From positions 2,398,001 to 2,462,000 of the forward strand of contig NZ_JAJNAY010000001.1 of assembly GCF_021010565.1 (NCBI RefSeq): a DNA stretch of 64,000 nt. Direction: 5' to 3'. Under the pieces are notes generated by a model, which was not told the DNA's origin, searched no databases, and was given only the letters and a program-made list of their open reading frames with translations. Origin of the DNA: Chryseobacterium turcicum. GTDB lineage: Bacteria > Bacteroidota > Bacteroidia > Flavobacteriales > Weeksellaceae. Each line of letters opens with the position of its first letter. Positions within the stretch are counted from its first letter, which is position 1. Below are positions 38,944-49,073 of the stretch, piece after piece. Both the position numbers and the translations under genes were made by a program.

Positions 38944-38971
38944 AAAAAAGACTGCCATTAAATGACAGTCT
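38944..38971 (-). terminator. terminator of the OmpA-family gene
   Basis: On the minus strand GACTGTCATT pairs with AATGGCAGTC (one mismatch) and is followed by TTTTTTTT, 23 bases after the stop codon. Confidence 0.85.
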
Positions 38972-38993
38972 CAAAAATTAGAAGTTATTATTT

Positions 38994-40451
38994 TTATTTT
39001 GCTTTAAAATACACTCTTCTATTGGCTTTGTTTTTCCATTCAGGACATTTTGAGGCAGGATCACATTCAGGATACTTTAAATCTGCTTTTCCATTTCCCT
39101 GTGCATCAAGTTTATGAGATTCTACTCCGTTTTTAATCAAATACTGCATTACATTACTTGCTCTTTTTTTGGATAAATTTTTATTGTATACTTCACTTCC
39201 TCTTGCATCTGAAGCTCCTACAACGGTGTAAGAAGCATTTGAAGAATTAATATAACTCACTGCGTTATTCAAAATCGGAGTATTGTTTGACAAAATTTTA
39301 TCTGAATTCAATTCAAATTCAATTCCATCTAATTTAGTTTCAGATTCTGCAACAACACCCGTTTCTTGGTTTGTAACCGGACAGCCGTTATTCTCTACAG
39401 GCCCAGGAACTGTTACACATTTATCATACAAATCAATTACTCCATCTAAATCAACATCAAGCGCAACACCCGAACCATCAACTCTTGCTCCTGCAGGAGT
39501 ATCTAATTGTCTGTCCCAATCATCGCAAACACCGTCATTATCAGCATCACCAGCTTTGCAAGATTCAAGATCATTGATTTTAGATTCTAAAACTTCTGTT
39601 CTAGAATAGACTTCCTGCATTGGGTCGTGCCACATTAAGTGTGAGTCGTGTTTACCTAACTTTAATGAAAGACCAAGGGTAGCATTGATAAAATTATCAG
39701 AATTATTATCTTTCAGCGTATTCACTACTCTGTCTCCACCATCAAAACTATCGTCTGTAGTAACTACATACATCACTCTTCCTTCAACATCCCATCTTTT
39801 GTTGATTTTATATTTCAAACCGGCACCACCCTGTGCAAAAAATGAAATACCATTTTTAATTGGAGTAACATCTGTTACCAGACGCTGTCCTTTTTCATCT
39901 TTCAGATAAGCTCTATATCCTATAGTTCCTATACCACCATATCCGTGCAACGCCCATCTATATGGAGATTTATTATCCACTCTTCTAAAAAGATTAGAGA
40001 AATTAATATCCCCTAAAATCGAAATAGCATCATACTGAGTTCTCCCACCGTACTTTCCTGTTGCAGAAGCATTTGCTGGAGCAGCATTTTTAGTATTAAA
40101 AGCACCCTGACGAGTCTCTCCGCGGTCATACTGTAACTTCAATCCGAATGTATGGGTAATTGCTTTATCAATACTCAAATAAGCAGAGTATCCAACCATG
40201 CTTTTTCCGGCTCCCTCACCAAATTTTAATGAAGTAAGATCTGCATACTGCATTAACGGAACACCTGCACCAAATGAAATAGACCAGTCATTAAATCTCT
40301 TAGAAGACTGTGTAAAAGGCTCTACATTTGCAGATCCTGACGAGAATGTGTTTGGATAAACTCCATTGTTTGTTACTTTGAGAGAATCCTGCGCAAATAC
40401 GCATGAAGGCACAGCTATCGCAAGCGATAGAATTGCTAATTTTGATTTCAT
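38994..40451 (-). CDS. OmpA-family outer-membrane protein with thrombospondin type 3-like repeats
   Basis: A 485-residue protein with signal peptide ending PSCVFAQ, an N-terminal barrel region (about 45-280, WSISFGAGVPLMQYADL), a calcium-binding TSP3-like linker (about 300-360, GDADNDGVCDDWDRQL and DVDLDGVIDLYDKC) and a C-terminal OmpA domain (about 370-485, GASDARGSEVYNKNLSKKRA) that would bind peptidoglycan. It anchors the outer membrane to the cell wall and is often abundant in Flavobacteriia. It is a single-gene unit with a strong terminator and a long leader of unknown role. Confidence 0.92.
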   Translation of the reverse strand: MKSKLAILSLAIAVPSCVFAQDSLKVTNNGVYPNTFSSGSANVEPFTQSSKRFNDWSISFGAGVPLMQYADLTSLKFGEGAGKSMVGYSAYLSIDKAITHTFGLKLQYDRGETRQGAFNTKNAAPANASATGKYGGRTQYDAISILGDINFSNLFRRVDNKSPYRWALHGYGGIGTIGYRAYLKDEKGQRLVTDVTPIKNGISFFAQGGAGLKYKINKRWDVEGRVMYVVTTDDSFDGGDRVVNTLKDNNSDNFINATLGLSLKLGKHDSHLMWHDPMQEVYSRTEVLESKINDLESCKAGDADNDGVCDDWDRQLDTPAGARVDGSGVALDVDLDGVIDLYDKCVTVPGPVENNGCPVTNQETGVVAESETKLDGIEFELNSDKILSNNTPILNNAVSYINSSNASYTVVGASDARGSEVYNKNLSKKRASNVMQYLIKNGVESHKLDAQGNGKADLKYPECDPASKCPEWKNKANRRVYFKAK

Positions 40452-40862
40452 ATAAAAATTTTAATTTATTTAAAAAAAGGAAGATAAGTGTAGGATTAAT
40501 TCATCCTATAAAACCTATCCATTTTCCCAAAAGCACTTGCCAGTGCGGGTTTTCAGCTGTGCCATCTTACATTCAATTACTGTACCAAAAAAGGAAATTC
40601 ACATGCCACATTTTTTGGATTGGTTTGTAAAGAGTTGAAAGTTAGTCAACTTAAAACAGGAATTTATTTTAAAAACAAGTTAAAAAGATTGCTTTTTTAA
40701 CCAAAAATTTAGAAGGATTATTATAATTTAAGAATACAAATTTTTGATCCAGATAGAATCAAAAATCATAGATAAAACAGCGTATGCAGGAAATATTTTG
40801 AAGATTTAAATCAGAACACGATTTTCAATATTGTTGTCGTAAAAAAAATACCTCTTTTAAGA
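40452..40862. other. intergenic leader region upstream of the OmpA-family gene
   Basis: No supported gene. Bases 40538-40565 contain a GC-richer patch (GCACTTGCCAGTGC at 40538-40551 is an inverted repeat with core CACTTGCCAGTG) that stands out from the AT-rich surroundings and could be a hairpin in the OmpA leader RNA. I do not recognise a riboswitch class. Confidence 0.3.
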
Positions 40863-41627
40863 TTAATTCGTCATCCACTGCAAAAAATCTGTAATCTGTC
40901 TTTTACTGACAAATACATCCGAATTAATTTCGGGTGCAGGAGAAAGTTTTAATTCAATTTTTTGGCTTGAATGTTTAATGATTTCAACGATTGCCATTTT
41001 ATTGATAATAAACTTGCGGTTGATTTTAAAAAATAGTTTGGGAGTTAATTTAAAGATGATATCTTTTATGGTATCATCATAAATATAAGTACGATTATCT
41101 GTCGTTGTTAAAAAAAGATATTTTCCGGAAGCAAAAAAATAAGCCGTATTTTCCTCTGGCACAGACTTTATTTTGTTGCCGTCTGTTACCATAAAGTGTT
41201 TCATCTTTTCAGTATCATTAGCCTTGTATAATGCAGAAATAGACTTCAGTACAGGTTCGGGATTAAAATTACCTCTTATCGAAATAAATTTTTGCAAGGC
41301 TTTATGTAAATCTTCTTCTTCAAAAGGTTTCAGGAGATAATCTATGGTGAAATGTTTGAAAACCCGCATCGCATATTCATCAAAAGCAGTAATAAAAATA
41401 ATCGGTGTAAAAAGCTCTACCTGCTCAAAAATCTCCAGGCTCATGCCGTCGCCTAGGTGAATATCCATAAAGAGAAGATCGGCAGCATCATTTTTGAAGA
41501 AATCGATAGCCTGCTTTTTTGAACGAAGAATGACGATTTCTGTAATAGGGACAATGGTTTGTTTATCTAAAAGATCTTTCAGATAATTAACCGCCAATAA
41601 CTCATCTTCTATGATTGCAATTTTCAT
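40863..41627 (-). CDS. LytTR-family response regulator
   Basis: A 254-residue regulator starting at ATG 41627; the 15 residues upstream are translated promoter sequence. It has a receiver (1-120, IIEDE pocket, Asp55 in LLFMDIHLGDG, Lys in YLLKPF) and a LytTR DNA-binding domain (about 145-250, TYIYDDTIKDIIFKL and FFKINRKFIINKMAI). Its partner is likely the LytS-type kinase encoded at 49074-50657, with the metalloprotease-SusC-SusD operon between them. It has its own promoter box at 41635-41642 behind the terminator of that operon, so it is transcribed separately, with a very short leader. Confidence 0.92.
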   Translation of the reverse strand: MKIAIIEDELLAVNYLKDLLDKQTIVPITEIVILRSKKQAIDFFKNDAADLLFMDIHLGDGMSLEIFEQVELFTPIIFITAFDEYAMRVFKHFTIDYLLKPFEEEDLHKALQKFISIRGNFNPEPVLKSISALYKANDTEKMKHFMVTDGNKIKSVPEENTAYFFASGKYLFLTTTDNRTYIYDDTIKDIIFKLTPKLFFKINRKFIINKMAIVEIIKHSSQKIELKLSPAPEINSDVFVSKRQITDFLQWMTN

Positions 41628-41634
41628 AACATTG

Positions 41635-41642
41635 CAAAAATA
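41635..41642 (-). promoter_or_regulatory. -7 promoter box of the LytTR regulator gene
   Basis: The minus strand reads TATTTTTG, an exact TAnnTTTG, only seven bases before the ATG at 41627. A TTG lies about 17 bases upstream, inside the preceding terminator stem-loop. Transcription would start at or within a few bases of the ATG, giving an almost leaderless mRNA. Confidence 0.55.
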
Positions 41643-41647
41643 CAAAA

Positions 41648-41679
41648 AAACCGCTAAAACAATTAAGTTCAAGCGGTTT
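41648..41679 (-). terminator. terminator of the metalloprotease-susC-susD operon
   Basis: On the minus strand AAACCGCT pairs with AGCGGTTT, extended by A/T pairs, and is followed by TTTTTG, 30 bases after the susD stop. Its T tract runs directly into the promoter box of the next gene. Confidence 0.8.
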
Positions 41680-41708
41680 CGAGGGTTGTTAATATGAATG
41701 TTAAATTT

Positions 41709-43028
41709 TTATAAGTACGGATTGTTCTTCTTCGCACTTTTTGGGAACTCTATCGTATATCTTACATCATTTTGCTGAAGAATATATTCTTGTCCGTTGA
41801 CGTTGTGAATGATTTTTTTCTGATTTAATCGTCTTAAATCAAACCAACGCTGACCTTCTAAGGCAAATTCTCTGAATCTCTCATCCATCATAAAACTCAT
41901 GAATTCTGTAGCGTTCATCGCATTGACATCAGTTTGAATAGAAGTAAATCCAGCTAGAGTGTATCTGTTTTTCAAAACTTTAAGCAAGGTTTCTTTAGCT
42001 TCATCTAATCTGTTTAATTTTACTAAAGCTTCAGATTTTATAAAATATAATTCTGATGTTCTGAAAGAAACTCTGAAATCTGAACTTCCACCTTTGATGA
42101 TTTTATATTTGCTGCCATTTTTTTGGAAATAGACTCCAAATCTTTTGTCGGTGGTTGTATTGTATTTTGCAAGTAAATCTGTAGAAGCATACGATATATT
42201 CTGTACAGCGCTGTTGAAAGAATTATCCAAAGCCATAATAGATTCTACCGAAGTAAAATGATTAGGTGCTTGAGTAGAGGTATTTAGATTGCTTAATTCT
42301 CCTTTAATGGCCAAAGCCTGCTCAGAATAGTTTAAAGCTTTACTCCAATTCCCTTCATACAAAGCTGTTTTTGCCTGAAAAGCCAATAATGAAACTTTCG
42401 AAAATCTATAATTGATAGGAGCTGTCTGCTTCTGCTCAATCATCATCTCTTCTGCTTTATTGATATCAGCATGTACCTGATCGTAAACTTCCTGTACGCT
42501 TGAAGGCTTTAAAACCTGCTCAAGATCGATTTCCAAATTAATAGGAACTCCTCTATCCTGAGATGCTGTCGCTGCATTGTATGGTTTTCCGTATAAATTG
42601 ACCATATCAAAATAAACATACGCACGAAGCGCATAAGCTTCTGCCAAAATCTGCTGCTTTTCCGGAGAATCAGCCATTGTTTTGCTTCCTTCGTTGATGA
42701 CCTGATTCAGATAAAAAACAACCGAGTAAAAGCTTACCCACGGAAACTCAATCGTAGACTGGTCGTTATTGCTGTCTTTCCACATCGCAATTTCACGGTA
42801 AGCGATGAAGTCACTTGTATTTTCATCTATATTAAGTTCATCTGTACGAAGCGAAACTAAAGATTTGTGAATAGGGTATTTTGAATACGCCGAAGTTAAT
42901 ACTTTACGGTAGTCTTCTACAGTAACAGGAATAATTTTTCCTTCTGGTTGTATATCTAAAAAACGATCGCATCCTATACTGGAAAAACTTAATGCTGCAA
43001 CCGCAATGAATGTTGTAATTTTTCTCAT
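41709..43028 (-). CDS. SusD/RagB-family nutrient-binding lipoprotein
   Basis: A 439-residue protein with a lipoprotein signal (MRKITTFIAVAALSFSSIGC). Next come the usual SusD opening (DRFLDIQPEGKIIPVTVEDY), the TPR-helical core (AEAYALRAYVYFDMVNLYGK) and the C-terminal FALEGQRWFDLRRLN signature. SusD proteins sit on the cell surface and hand ligands to a SusC barrel. It starts 11 bases after susC. The ligand may be a peptide, since a metalloprotease gene heads the operon; this is inferred from context. Confidence 0.93.
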   Translation of the reverse strand: MRKITTFIAVAALSFSSIGCDRFLDIQPEGKIIPVTVEDYRKVLTSAYSKYPIHKSLVSLRTDELNIDENTSDFIAYREIAMWKDSNNDQSTIEFPWVSFYSVVFYLNQVINEGSKTMADSPEKQQILAEAYALRAYVYFDMVNLYGKPYNAATASQDRGVPINLEIDLEQVLKPSSVQEVYDQVHADINKAEEMMIEQKQTAPINYRFSKVSLLAFQAKTALYEGNWSKALNYSEQALAIKGELSNLNTSTQAPNHFTSVESIMALDNSFNSAVQNISYASTDLLAKYNTTTDKRFGVYFQKNGSKYKIIKGGSSDFRVSFRTSELYFIKSEALVKLNRLDEAKETLLKVLKNRYTLAGFTSIQTDVNAMNATEFMSFMMDERFREFALEGQRWFDLRRLNQKKIIHNVNGQEYILQQNDVRYTIEFPKSAKKNNPYL

Positions 43029-43039
43029 GTTTTTAAATT

Positions 43040-46000
43040 TTAAAAAGAAACATTAAATCCTACTGTAACCGACTTAGTAATAGGCTGTGCATAAATATTA
43101 CCATACGTTTCAGGATCGAAATATCCTTTATATCCATTACTGAATACAAATAAGTTACGCCCTTCAACACTTAACCTCAACGCACTAATCCCCATCGGAG
43201 CTGTAAATTCTTTAGGCAAAGTATATCCTAAACGAATGCTGCTGATTCTTACATAACTGATTTCTTTTGCCCAGATATCAAGAAGGCTGTATGCATTAGA
43301 ACGGTTATCAGAAAGCCATTTGTTCCCCATCCAACCAGGGTTGGTTTCCATATCAGGACTTGTAATTCCCGGAAGTGTAGTCCCTGCGTTGTAGATATCT
43401 TTGGTATAATTTCTTCCTCTATCCAGCTCCATTCCACGGTAAGAAGGCGTTTGCATTACCGTTTGTTTAAGATTAAAAGTAGCAGAAACTGTAAAATCAA
43501 AGTTACTGATTTTAAAGGTGTTAATAATACCTCCTGTAAACTTAGGATCTCTGTCACCTACATACGTGAAAAGACTTCTCAGTTCTGCATTAGAAAGCTT
43601 AGAATCTACCAATTGACCCGGAAGGAAATCTGCATATACATCATACAATGCAAAGAAATCTTCAATTTTCACTTTTTCATTTCCTTTCCAGAACATTGGG
43701 TTTCCGTTTTCATCTATTCCTGCCGTTTTCAAAGCAAAAACAGCGTTTACCGGAAGACCTTCTCTTGAAGGAAGCAATGCATTATCACGAGGTTGCTCAC
43801 TAAGAACATTACTCTTGTTGTGAGCAAAGTTAATGGTGGTAGACCATTTGAAATTATCTTTGTTGATGTTTCTTGTAGATAGCGCCAATTCAAATCCTTT
43901 GTTGGTTAAGCTTCCCCAGTTCATCATGGTATATTCAAATCCAGTTTCAAGAGGCGTTTCTTTCATACTGATCATATCTGTTCCCTTTCTGTTGTAAACA
44001 TCAGCAGTAAGGTTGATACGATTATTAAATAAGCCTAAATCTAGCCCAAAATTCACATTGGTAGTCTTCTCCCAACGAAGTTTATCATTTGGAGGACTGA
44101 TTACGTTGATGATATTCTCTTTTCCACCCGGAAGAATGGTCGTATCACTGTATTCACCAATAAAAAACGGTGATGTATTACGGTCAATATTTCCCTGCAA
44201 ACCATAAGAAGCTCTTAATCTAAAGTTAGAAATAGCCGAAAGATTCTTCATAAATTCTTCTTTCGACACTAACCAAGAACCAGAAACCGCCCATATCGGA
44301 AGATATTTGTACTTTTTATTAACTCCGAATAAATTGGTACCATCATATCTCACACTTCCAAAGAAGGTATATTTCTGATCGTATGTATAAGAAGCCGTTG
44401 CAAACATTGAAGCGTATGCATTCTCAATTGGAGGCATTTCTCTGTAAGTTTCGTACTTTCTTTCCGCTGCAAAATTCGAGCTTGGAAAAACAATCGCAGT
44501 AGCTCTTCTCGTCACAGAATCATACCCGAAAGCTCGTGTAACTGTTGTATTATCCTCAGTTTTACGAAGTTCAGTTCCCGCCATTAAATCAATCTCGTGT
44601 ACCGAATTGATTTTTGTGCTGTAGCTTCCCTGTAATTTCCAGTTGTACTGAAAGAAATTATTATCCCAGTTTTGTTTTACTCCACCACCCGGCAAAAAGT
44701 AACGGTATGCACCATCTTTGTAATAACGGGTTCCCTCTTTCATCTTTCTGGTAAAGTAGGTGTTTTCGGCTGCAAATTTCTCTGTCTTATTGCCGTCGTA
44801 CTGAATCCCTAACTGTGAAGTAATTTTCAGACCTTTTGCTACTTTATAATCTAAATCGAAAATCGCTTTTAATGACTGATTTTTCAGGGTATAGCTTGTA
44901 TTTTCTCTCTCTTCTAAAAAGTTGAAAGGAATATATCTGTTTTCAAAACCATCAATATCCTGGTCATATCTATAGCTTCCATCAGCATTGTAAGGACTTA
45001 AATAAGGATTTGCATTTCTTGAATAATTAATCGGGCTTATAGAAGCATCGGCATCGGTAACAAATGATGTTCTCTCACTTTGTGTCCCAAAAACTGAGAC
45101 TCCAAAATTAAGTTTATCATTTATTTTATAATTGTTTTTCAACGTCAGGTTATAACGCTCAAAACCAGTTCCAATCGTTGTTCCCTCTTCATCATAATAT
45201 CCTAAAGAGAAATAGTAGTCTGAACGGTCACTTCCTCCGGAAATACTCATACCATACTGCTTATTAATTGCATTTTGATACAATAATTTTCCCCAGTCTG
45301 TATTGTTGTTTCTTAAACCGTCGATTTGCTGACGTGTCAATAGATTTAAACCTCCTAAACCTCCATTTCTATAGGCATCAAGCTGTCCGTTTTTGGTTAA
45401 GATTCTCATCACTTCCCCTTTATCGGTACGGTACGTTAAGTCGGTACGGTTGGCAAGCATTAATTCTAAATCTACTTTTTCAGAAGCATTTAAAAGATTA
45501 AGTTTACCAAAATCAGGACGTGCCGTAATAAAAGTATCTGCTGAGAAGTTGACTCTTAAACTTCCTTTTTTTCCTTTTTTTGTTGTGATAGAGATTACTC
45601 CATTCGCTGCTCTTGCTCCATAAATAGCTGTAGCTGCTGCATCTTTTAGAATGGTAATATCTTCAATATCATTAGGGTTTAATCCCGCAATAGAAAAATT
45701 CTGAAGCTGATCGATATTGTCTTTATCACTAAAATTTGGCACATCATTTCCCTCCAACGGAAGACCATCAATTACCCATAGCGGATCTTGAGGTCCCGAA
45801 AGTGAAGCGGTACCACGGATTCTTATTTTTGCAGGACTTCCGGGAGCTCCTGTTTCAGGCGTAACCGCTACTCCGGCAATCTGACCGGCTAATAACTGAT
45901 CTACACTGGCAACACCCGCCTGCTGAATATCGTTCATCTTCACTGTAGTTACAGCTGAAGTTTGTTTACGCTTTTCAATTTTTTGATATCCTGTAATAAT

Positions 46001-46381
46001 TACTTCCTGAATATTGTTTTTTTCAGGAATATCGGCACTTACAACAGGTGTTAAAGTTATATTATAATTGGTTTGACCTTCAGAAACCTCAATTACTTTA
46101 GGTTCATACCCAAGATAACTTACCGTTACAGATTTTGTATCTGCAGGGATTTCTAAAATAAATTTTCCGTTTTTATCTGTGATGGTTCCGATAGAAACAC
46201 TTTCAATAATTCCGGATTGATTTGTTTTTGTAGAAACAGATTGAGTTTCAATTTTTATCGATGCCCCCGCAATGACTCTTGAGGTATCTCCGTCATCAAT
46301 TTTCCCGGTAATGGTTTTCTTTTCTTGGGCTAATGCAATCTGAGCCGCCAAAAGAGGTAAAAGTATAAATGCTTTTTTCAT
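43040..46381 (-). CDS. SusC/RagA-family TonB-linked outer-membrane transporter
   Basis: A 1113-residue receptor of normal SusC size: signal peptide MKKAFILLPLLAAQIALAQ, a CarboxypepD_reg-like domain (about 22-110, somewhat long, with an insertion at QSVSTKTNQSGIIESVSIGT), plug domain (about 125-265, GQIAGVAVTPETGAPGSPAK and AATAIYGARAANGVISITTK, the SusC signature) and a large barrel ending SVTVGFNVSF. It imports the ligand captured by SusD with TonB energy. It is six bases after the metalloprotease gene and followed by susD. Confidence 0.95.
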   Translation of the reverse strand: MKKAFILLPLLAAQIALAQEKKTITGKIDDGDTSRVIAGASIKIETQSVSTKTNQSGIIESVSIGTITDKNGKFILEIPADTKSVTVSYLGYEPKVIEVSEGQTNYNITLTPVVSADIPEKNNIQEVIITGYQKIEKRKQTSAVTTVKMNDIQQAGVASVDQLLAGQIAGVAVTPETGAPGSPAKIRIRGTASLSGPQDPLWVIDGLPLEGNDVPNFSDKDNIDQLQNFSIAGLNPNDIEDITILKDAAATAIYGARAANGVISITTKKGKKGSLRVNFSADTFITARPDFGKLNLLNASEKVDLELMLANRTDLTYRTDKGEVMRILTKNGQLDAYRNGGLGGLNLLTRQQIDGLRNNNTDWGKLLYQNAINKQYGMSISGGSDRSDYYFSLGYYDEEGTTIGTGFERYNLTLKNNYKINDKLNFGVSVFGTQSERTSFVTDADASISPINYSRNANPYLSPYNADGSYRYDQDIDGFENRYIPFNFLEERENTSYTLKNQSLKAIFDLDYKVAKGLKITSQLGIQYDGNKTEKFAAENTYFTRKMKEGTRYYKDGAYRYFLPGGGVKQNWDNNFFQYNWKLQGSYSTKINSVHEIDLMAGTELRKTEDNTTVTRAFGYDSVTRRATAIVFPSSNFAAERKYETYREMPPIENAYASMFATASYTYDQKYTFFGSVRYDGTNLFGVNKKYKYLPIWAVSGSWLVSKEEFMKNLSAISNFRLRASYGLQGNIDRNTSPFFIGEYSDTTILPGGKENIINVISPPNDKLRWEKTTNVNFGLDLGLFNNRINLTADVYNRKGTDMISMKETPLETGFEYTMMNWGSLTNKGFELALSTRNINKDNFKWSTTINFAHNKSNVLSEQPRDNALLPSREGLPVNAVFALKTAGIDENGNPMFWKGNEKVKIEDFFALYDVYADFLPGQLVDSKLSNAELRSLFTYVGDRDPKFTGGIINTFKISNFDFTVSATFNLKQTVMQTPSYRGMELDRGRNYTKDIYNAGTTLPGITSPDMETNPGWMGNKWLSDNRSNAYSLLDIWAKEISYVRISSIRLGYTLPKEFTAPMGISALRLSVEGRNLFVFSNGYKGYFDPETYGNIYAQPITKSVTVGFNVSF

Positions 46382-46387
46382 AACTGA

Positions 46388-48952
46388 TTACTTGTTTAAA
46401 GCCTCTTTAATACGGATGATTAAGTCAGCATAATGAGCCCTAGAGGCATCATCTCCCTTGTTTTTACTTTTGTTTAATAAATTCAACACCTTCTGTAGCT
46501 CTGCTCTTTTATAAGTAGTAACCTCAGACACTCTTTTCATCGATGAATAATTAATATTCCTTAGATTTTGAGCTTCTTCCTGGAAATTACAAATGGTAGG
46601 AATATTCAACGTTTTATCTATTTTTATTGCTTTCACAGCAGTTTTTTCAAATAATTTATTCACTGAAACGATTAGAGCGTCCACATAATTTTTCTGTGTC
46701 ATCTTCTCAAGAATCGTTAAGCTTCCTTTTTTATTAAAAATTGAACCTCTTACTTGCTCAAATAGATTTTCTACGGTATAAATTTCTTCCTTAGAGCCAG
46801 AAATCTGGTGTTTCAATTCGTTTTCAATCATTCTCAACAAACGATCATCCATAAACAAAGAATACAAATTACCATACTGCATTCCTCTTGCAAGATTGTA
46901 AGGAGTCTGCTCAAATGGTCCCATTGGTGAGTTTTTAACAGGATATGTTTTCTCAGTAATCGGATTAAAAAATAACCATTCCGGAAGGTTTATCGCATTT
47001 TTAACAAGATAATCAACCGCTCTTTTCTGAGTTTCGGCAGGAACCGCTTCGTAAGCTTTTTTGTTACTTCCAAAAACAGTATGATCCAAATAAACTCCTC
47101 CTACATTTGCCATCACATGACCAGAATACAAATCCCATTGCCCGATTGCTCCTAAATAAAGCTTACCGGCATCGGTATACTTTTTCCCATCTTCATAAGT
47201 CCATTTTAAAAGATTATCAATTACAATCTTTAAGTTTTTCATCCCATACTCACTCGCCTTCATCGCATCATCACCTAAATCTTCAGACTGCGAACGCGGA
47301 TCGATGGTTTCTAGATAACTCTGTTGCTCACCATAAAAATAGGTAGGATCATCTTGATGTTTTTCTATTAAACTTCTCAATGCTTTTTTCTCAGACACTG
47401 CATCTGAATACCAACGGTACCCCCATTCAATGGCATATTTATCATAAAGTCCGATTTTTGGAGTAATTGCAGTAACGCCATCCTCGGGCTGAGCTACATA
47501 GTTATAACGTGCATAATCCATAATTGAAGGCGCTGTACCTCCCATTTCATCTGTAAATTCTTTTGAACGCAATGATTCAACCGGAAAAGCAAATGAAGAA
47601 CCCATATTATGTTTCAATCCAAAGGTATGCCCTACTTCATGAGATGATACAAAACGAATCGCTTCGCCCATATGCTCGTCACTAAATACATTTCCTCTCG
47701 CTTTTGGATCAATAGGCCCAGTCTGAATTCTCATCCATTCTTGAAGAGAAGTCATTACATTATGCCACCAAATAATATCAGATTCAATAATCTCGCCACT
47801 TCTAGGATCTACCACAGAAGGTCCCATCGCATTAGATTTTGGTGAAGCCGCATAGGTAATCACCGAATATCTTACATCATCAATATCAAAATCTGTATCA
47901 TTCTCATCCGGCATTTTTGCGATAACGGCATTTTTAAAACCAGCCTTTTCAAAAGCAGCTTGCCAATCGTAAACTCCCGCTATAATTTTTTTACGCCACT
48001 GGATAGGAGTTGCAGGATCAATATAGTAAACGATAGGCTTTTTAGGCTCTACCAATTCTCCTCTCAGATACTTTTCTTTATCTTCATCTTTAGGTTCCAA
48101 ACGCCATCTTGTAATGAAACGTTTTTCATCCATTCTTTGTTGACGGTCATTAAAAGCCCAATGTTTTTCACTGAAGAAACCAACTCTAGAATCATCAGTT
48201 CTAGAATCCATCGGTACTTTAGAAAGCAACACAATATTACTGGTCACCCCAAGTGTTACAGGTAAATCAACCCCTCCTTCATTAACTGTAGTGGTCAATT
48301 GAGACTTAACGACAAGGTTTTGAGGAAATGTTTTTACGCTTTCAATATAAGAAAGATTAGATTTTACCGACCCTCCAAGACCAACATTTGCCAAAACATC
48401 GTTGAAGCTTTTTTGGTTACCGTCAAAAACTTTATTTACTTTAATAGCTACCGAAGTAGAATCGGTATTTTGTGCTTCAATATCGAAAACCTCAATTACA
48501 GATTCTGAAAAATTATCTTTAACAGATTTTGTAATCACATCATTTTTTGGAGAAGACACTTGTGGAATTACCGTTTTAACCCAAATCTTTTTGGCGACAT
48601 AATCACGGTGAAAAGAAATGACCTTATTTTCATAATTCATTCCTTTATTAAGTCCAGCTTCATTCACTTGCATCGGAACTTGTGAAAGCTTATTGACCAC
48701 CAAAAACTGTCGACCGATTAAACTGTCTGGAATTTCAAAATAAATATCTGTTTTTACCTGAATCGTATTAAAAAGACCTTTTTTATAAGTTCCTTTTTTG
48801 ATCAGTTCATCAATTTTTTTCGTTTTTTTTGAAGAAACATCTGTTTTAGCAGATTTTTCTTTGTCGGTAGTTACCGTATCTTTTTTCTGTGCAAATACTG
48901 ACGGAGAGGCCAAACTAAGCCCCAGATACAGTGCAAGCCTGTAATTCTTCAT
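46388..48952 (-). CDS. zinc-dependent metalloprotease (DUF5117/DUF4953 type) heading the susCD operon
   Basis: About 854 residues from ATG 48952, which gives signal peptide MKNYRLALYLGLSLASPSVF; ATG 48970 is possible, but 48994 lies within the promoter box and is excluded. The zinc site is HEVGHTFGLKH (first His about 438), the extended metzincin-like HExxHxxGxxH. The N-terminal half fits the DUF5117 style and the C-terminal third the DUF5118/DUF4953 style. It is probably exported to the periplasm or surface and degrades proteins whose fragments enter by SusCD. The first three genes at 48952, 46381 and 43028 form one operon. Confidence 0.9.
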   Translation of the reverse strand: MKNYRLALYLGLSLASPSVFAQKKDTVTTDKEKSAKTDVSSKKTKKIDELIKKGTYKKGLFNTIQVKTDIYFEIPDSLIGRQFLVVNKLSQVPMQVNEAGLNKGMNYENKVISFHRDYVAKKIWVKTVIPQVSSPKNDVITKSVKDNFSESVIEVFDIEAQNTDSTSVAIKVNKVFDGNQKSFNDVLANVGLGGSVKSNLSYIESVKTFPQNLVVKSQLTTTVNEGGVDLPVTLGVTSNIVLLSKVPMDSRTDDSRVGFFSEKHWAFNDRQQRMDEKRFITRWRLEPKDEDKEKYLRGELVEPKKPIVYYIDPATPIQWRKKIIAGVYDWQAAFEKAGFKNAVIAKMPDENDTDFDIDDVRYSVITYAASPKSNAMGPSVVDPRSGEIIESDIIWWHNVMTSLQEWMRIQTGPIDPKARGNVFSDEHMGEAIRFVSSHEVGHTFGLKHNMGSSFAFPVESLRSKEFTDEMGGTAPSIMDYARYNYVAQPEDGVTAITPKIGLYDKYAIEWGYRWYSDAVSEKKALRSLIEKHQDDPTYFYGEQQSYLETIDPRSQSEDLGDDAMKASEYGMKNLKIVIDNLLKWTYEDGKKYTDAGKLYLGAIGQWDLYSGHVMANVGGVYLDHTVFGSNKKAYEAVPAETQKRAVDYLVKNAINLPEWLFFNPITEKTYPVKNSPMGPFEQTPYNLARGMQYGNLYSLFMDDRLLRMIENELKHQISGSKEEIYTVENLFEQVRGSIFNKKGSLTILEKMTQKNYVDALIVSVNKLFEKTAVKAIKIDKTLNIPTICNFQEEAQNLRNINYSSMKRVSEVTTYKRAELQKVLNLLNKSKNKGDDASRAHYADLIIRIKEALNK

Positions 48953-48991
48953 TAAAATAGTACATTTCATGCCCTCTAGGTTTTCAATTGA

Positions 48992-48999
48992 CAAAACTA
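48992..48999 (-). promoter_or_regulatory. -7 promoter box of the metalloprotease-susC-susD operon
   Basis: The minus strand reads TAGTTTTG, an exact TAnnTTTG. It overlaps the most upstream ATG (48994) and so favours the start at 48952 or 48970, with a leader of roughly 16-35 bases. Confidence 0.45.
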
Positions 49000-49073
49000 T
49001 AACCTATGAAACTATATCTATATTAATAGGGAGTGAAAGGGAGAATTATCGGAGTGAGTGGATTTTTAAGCTT

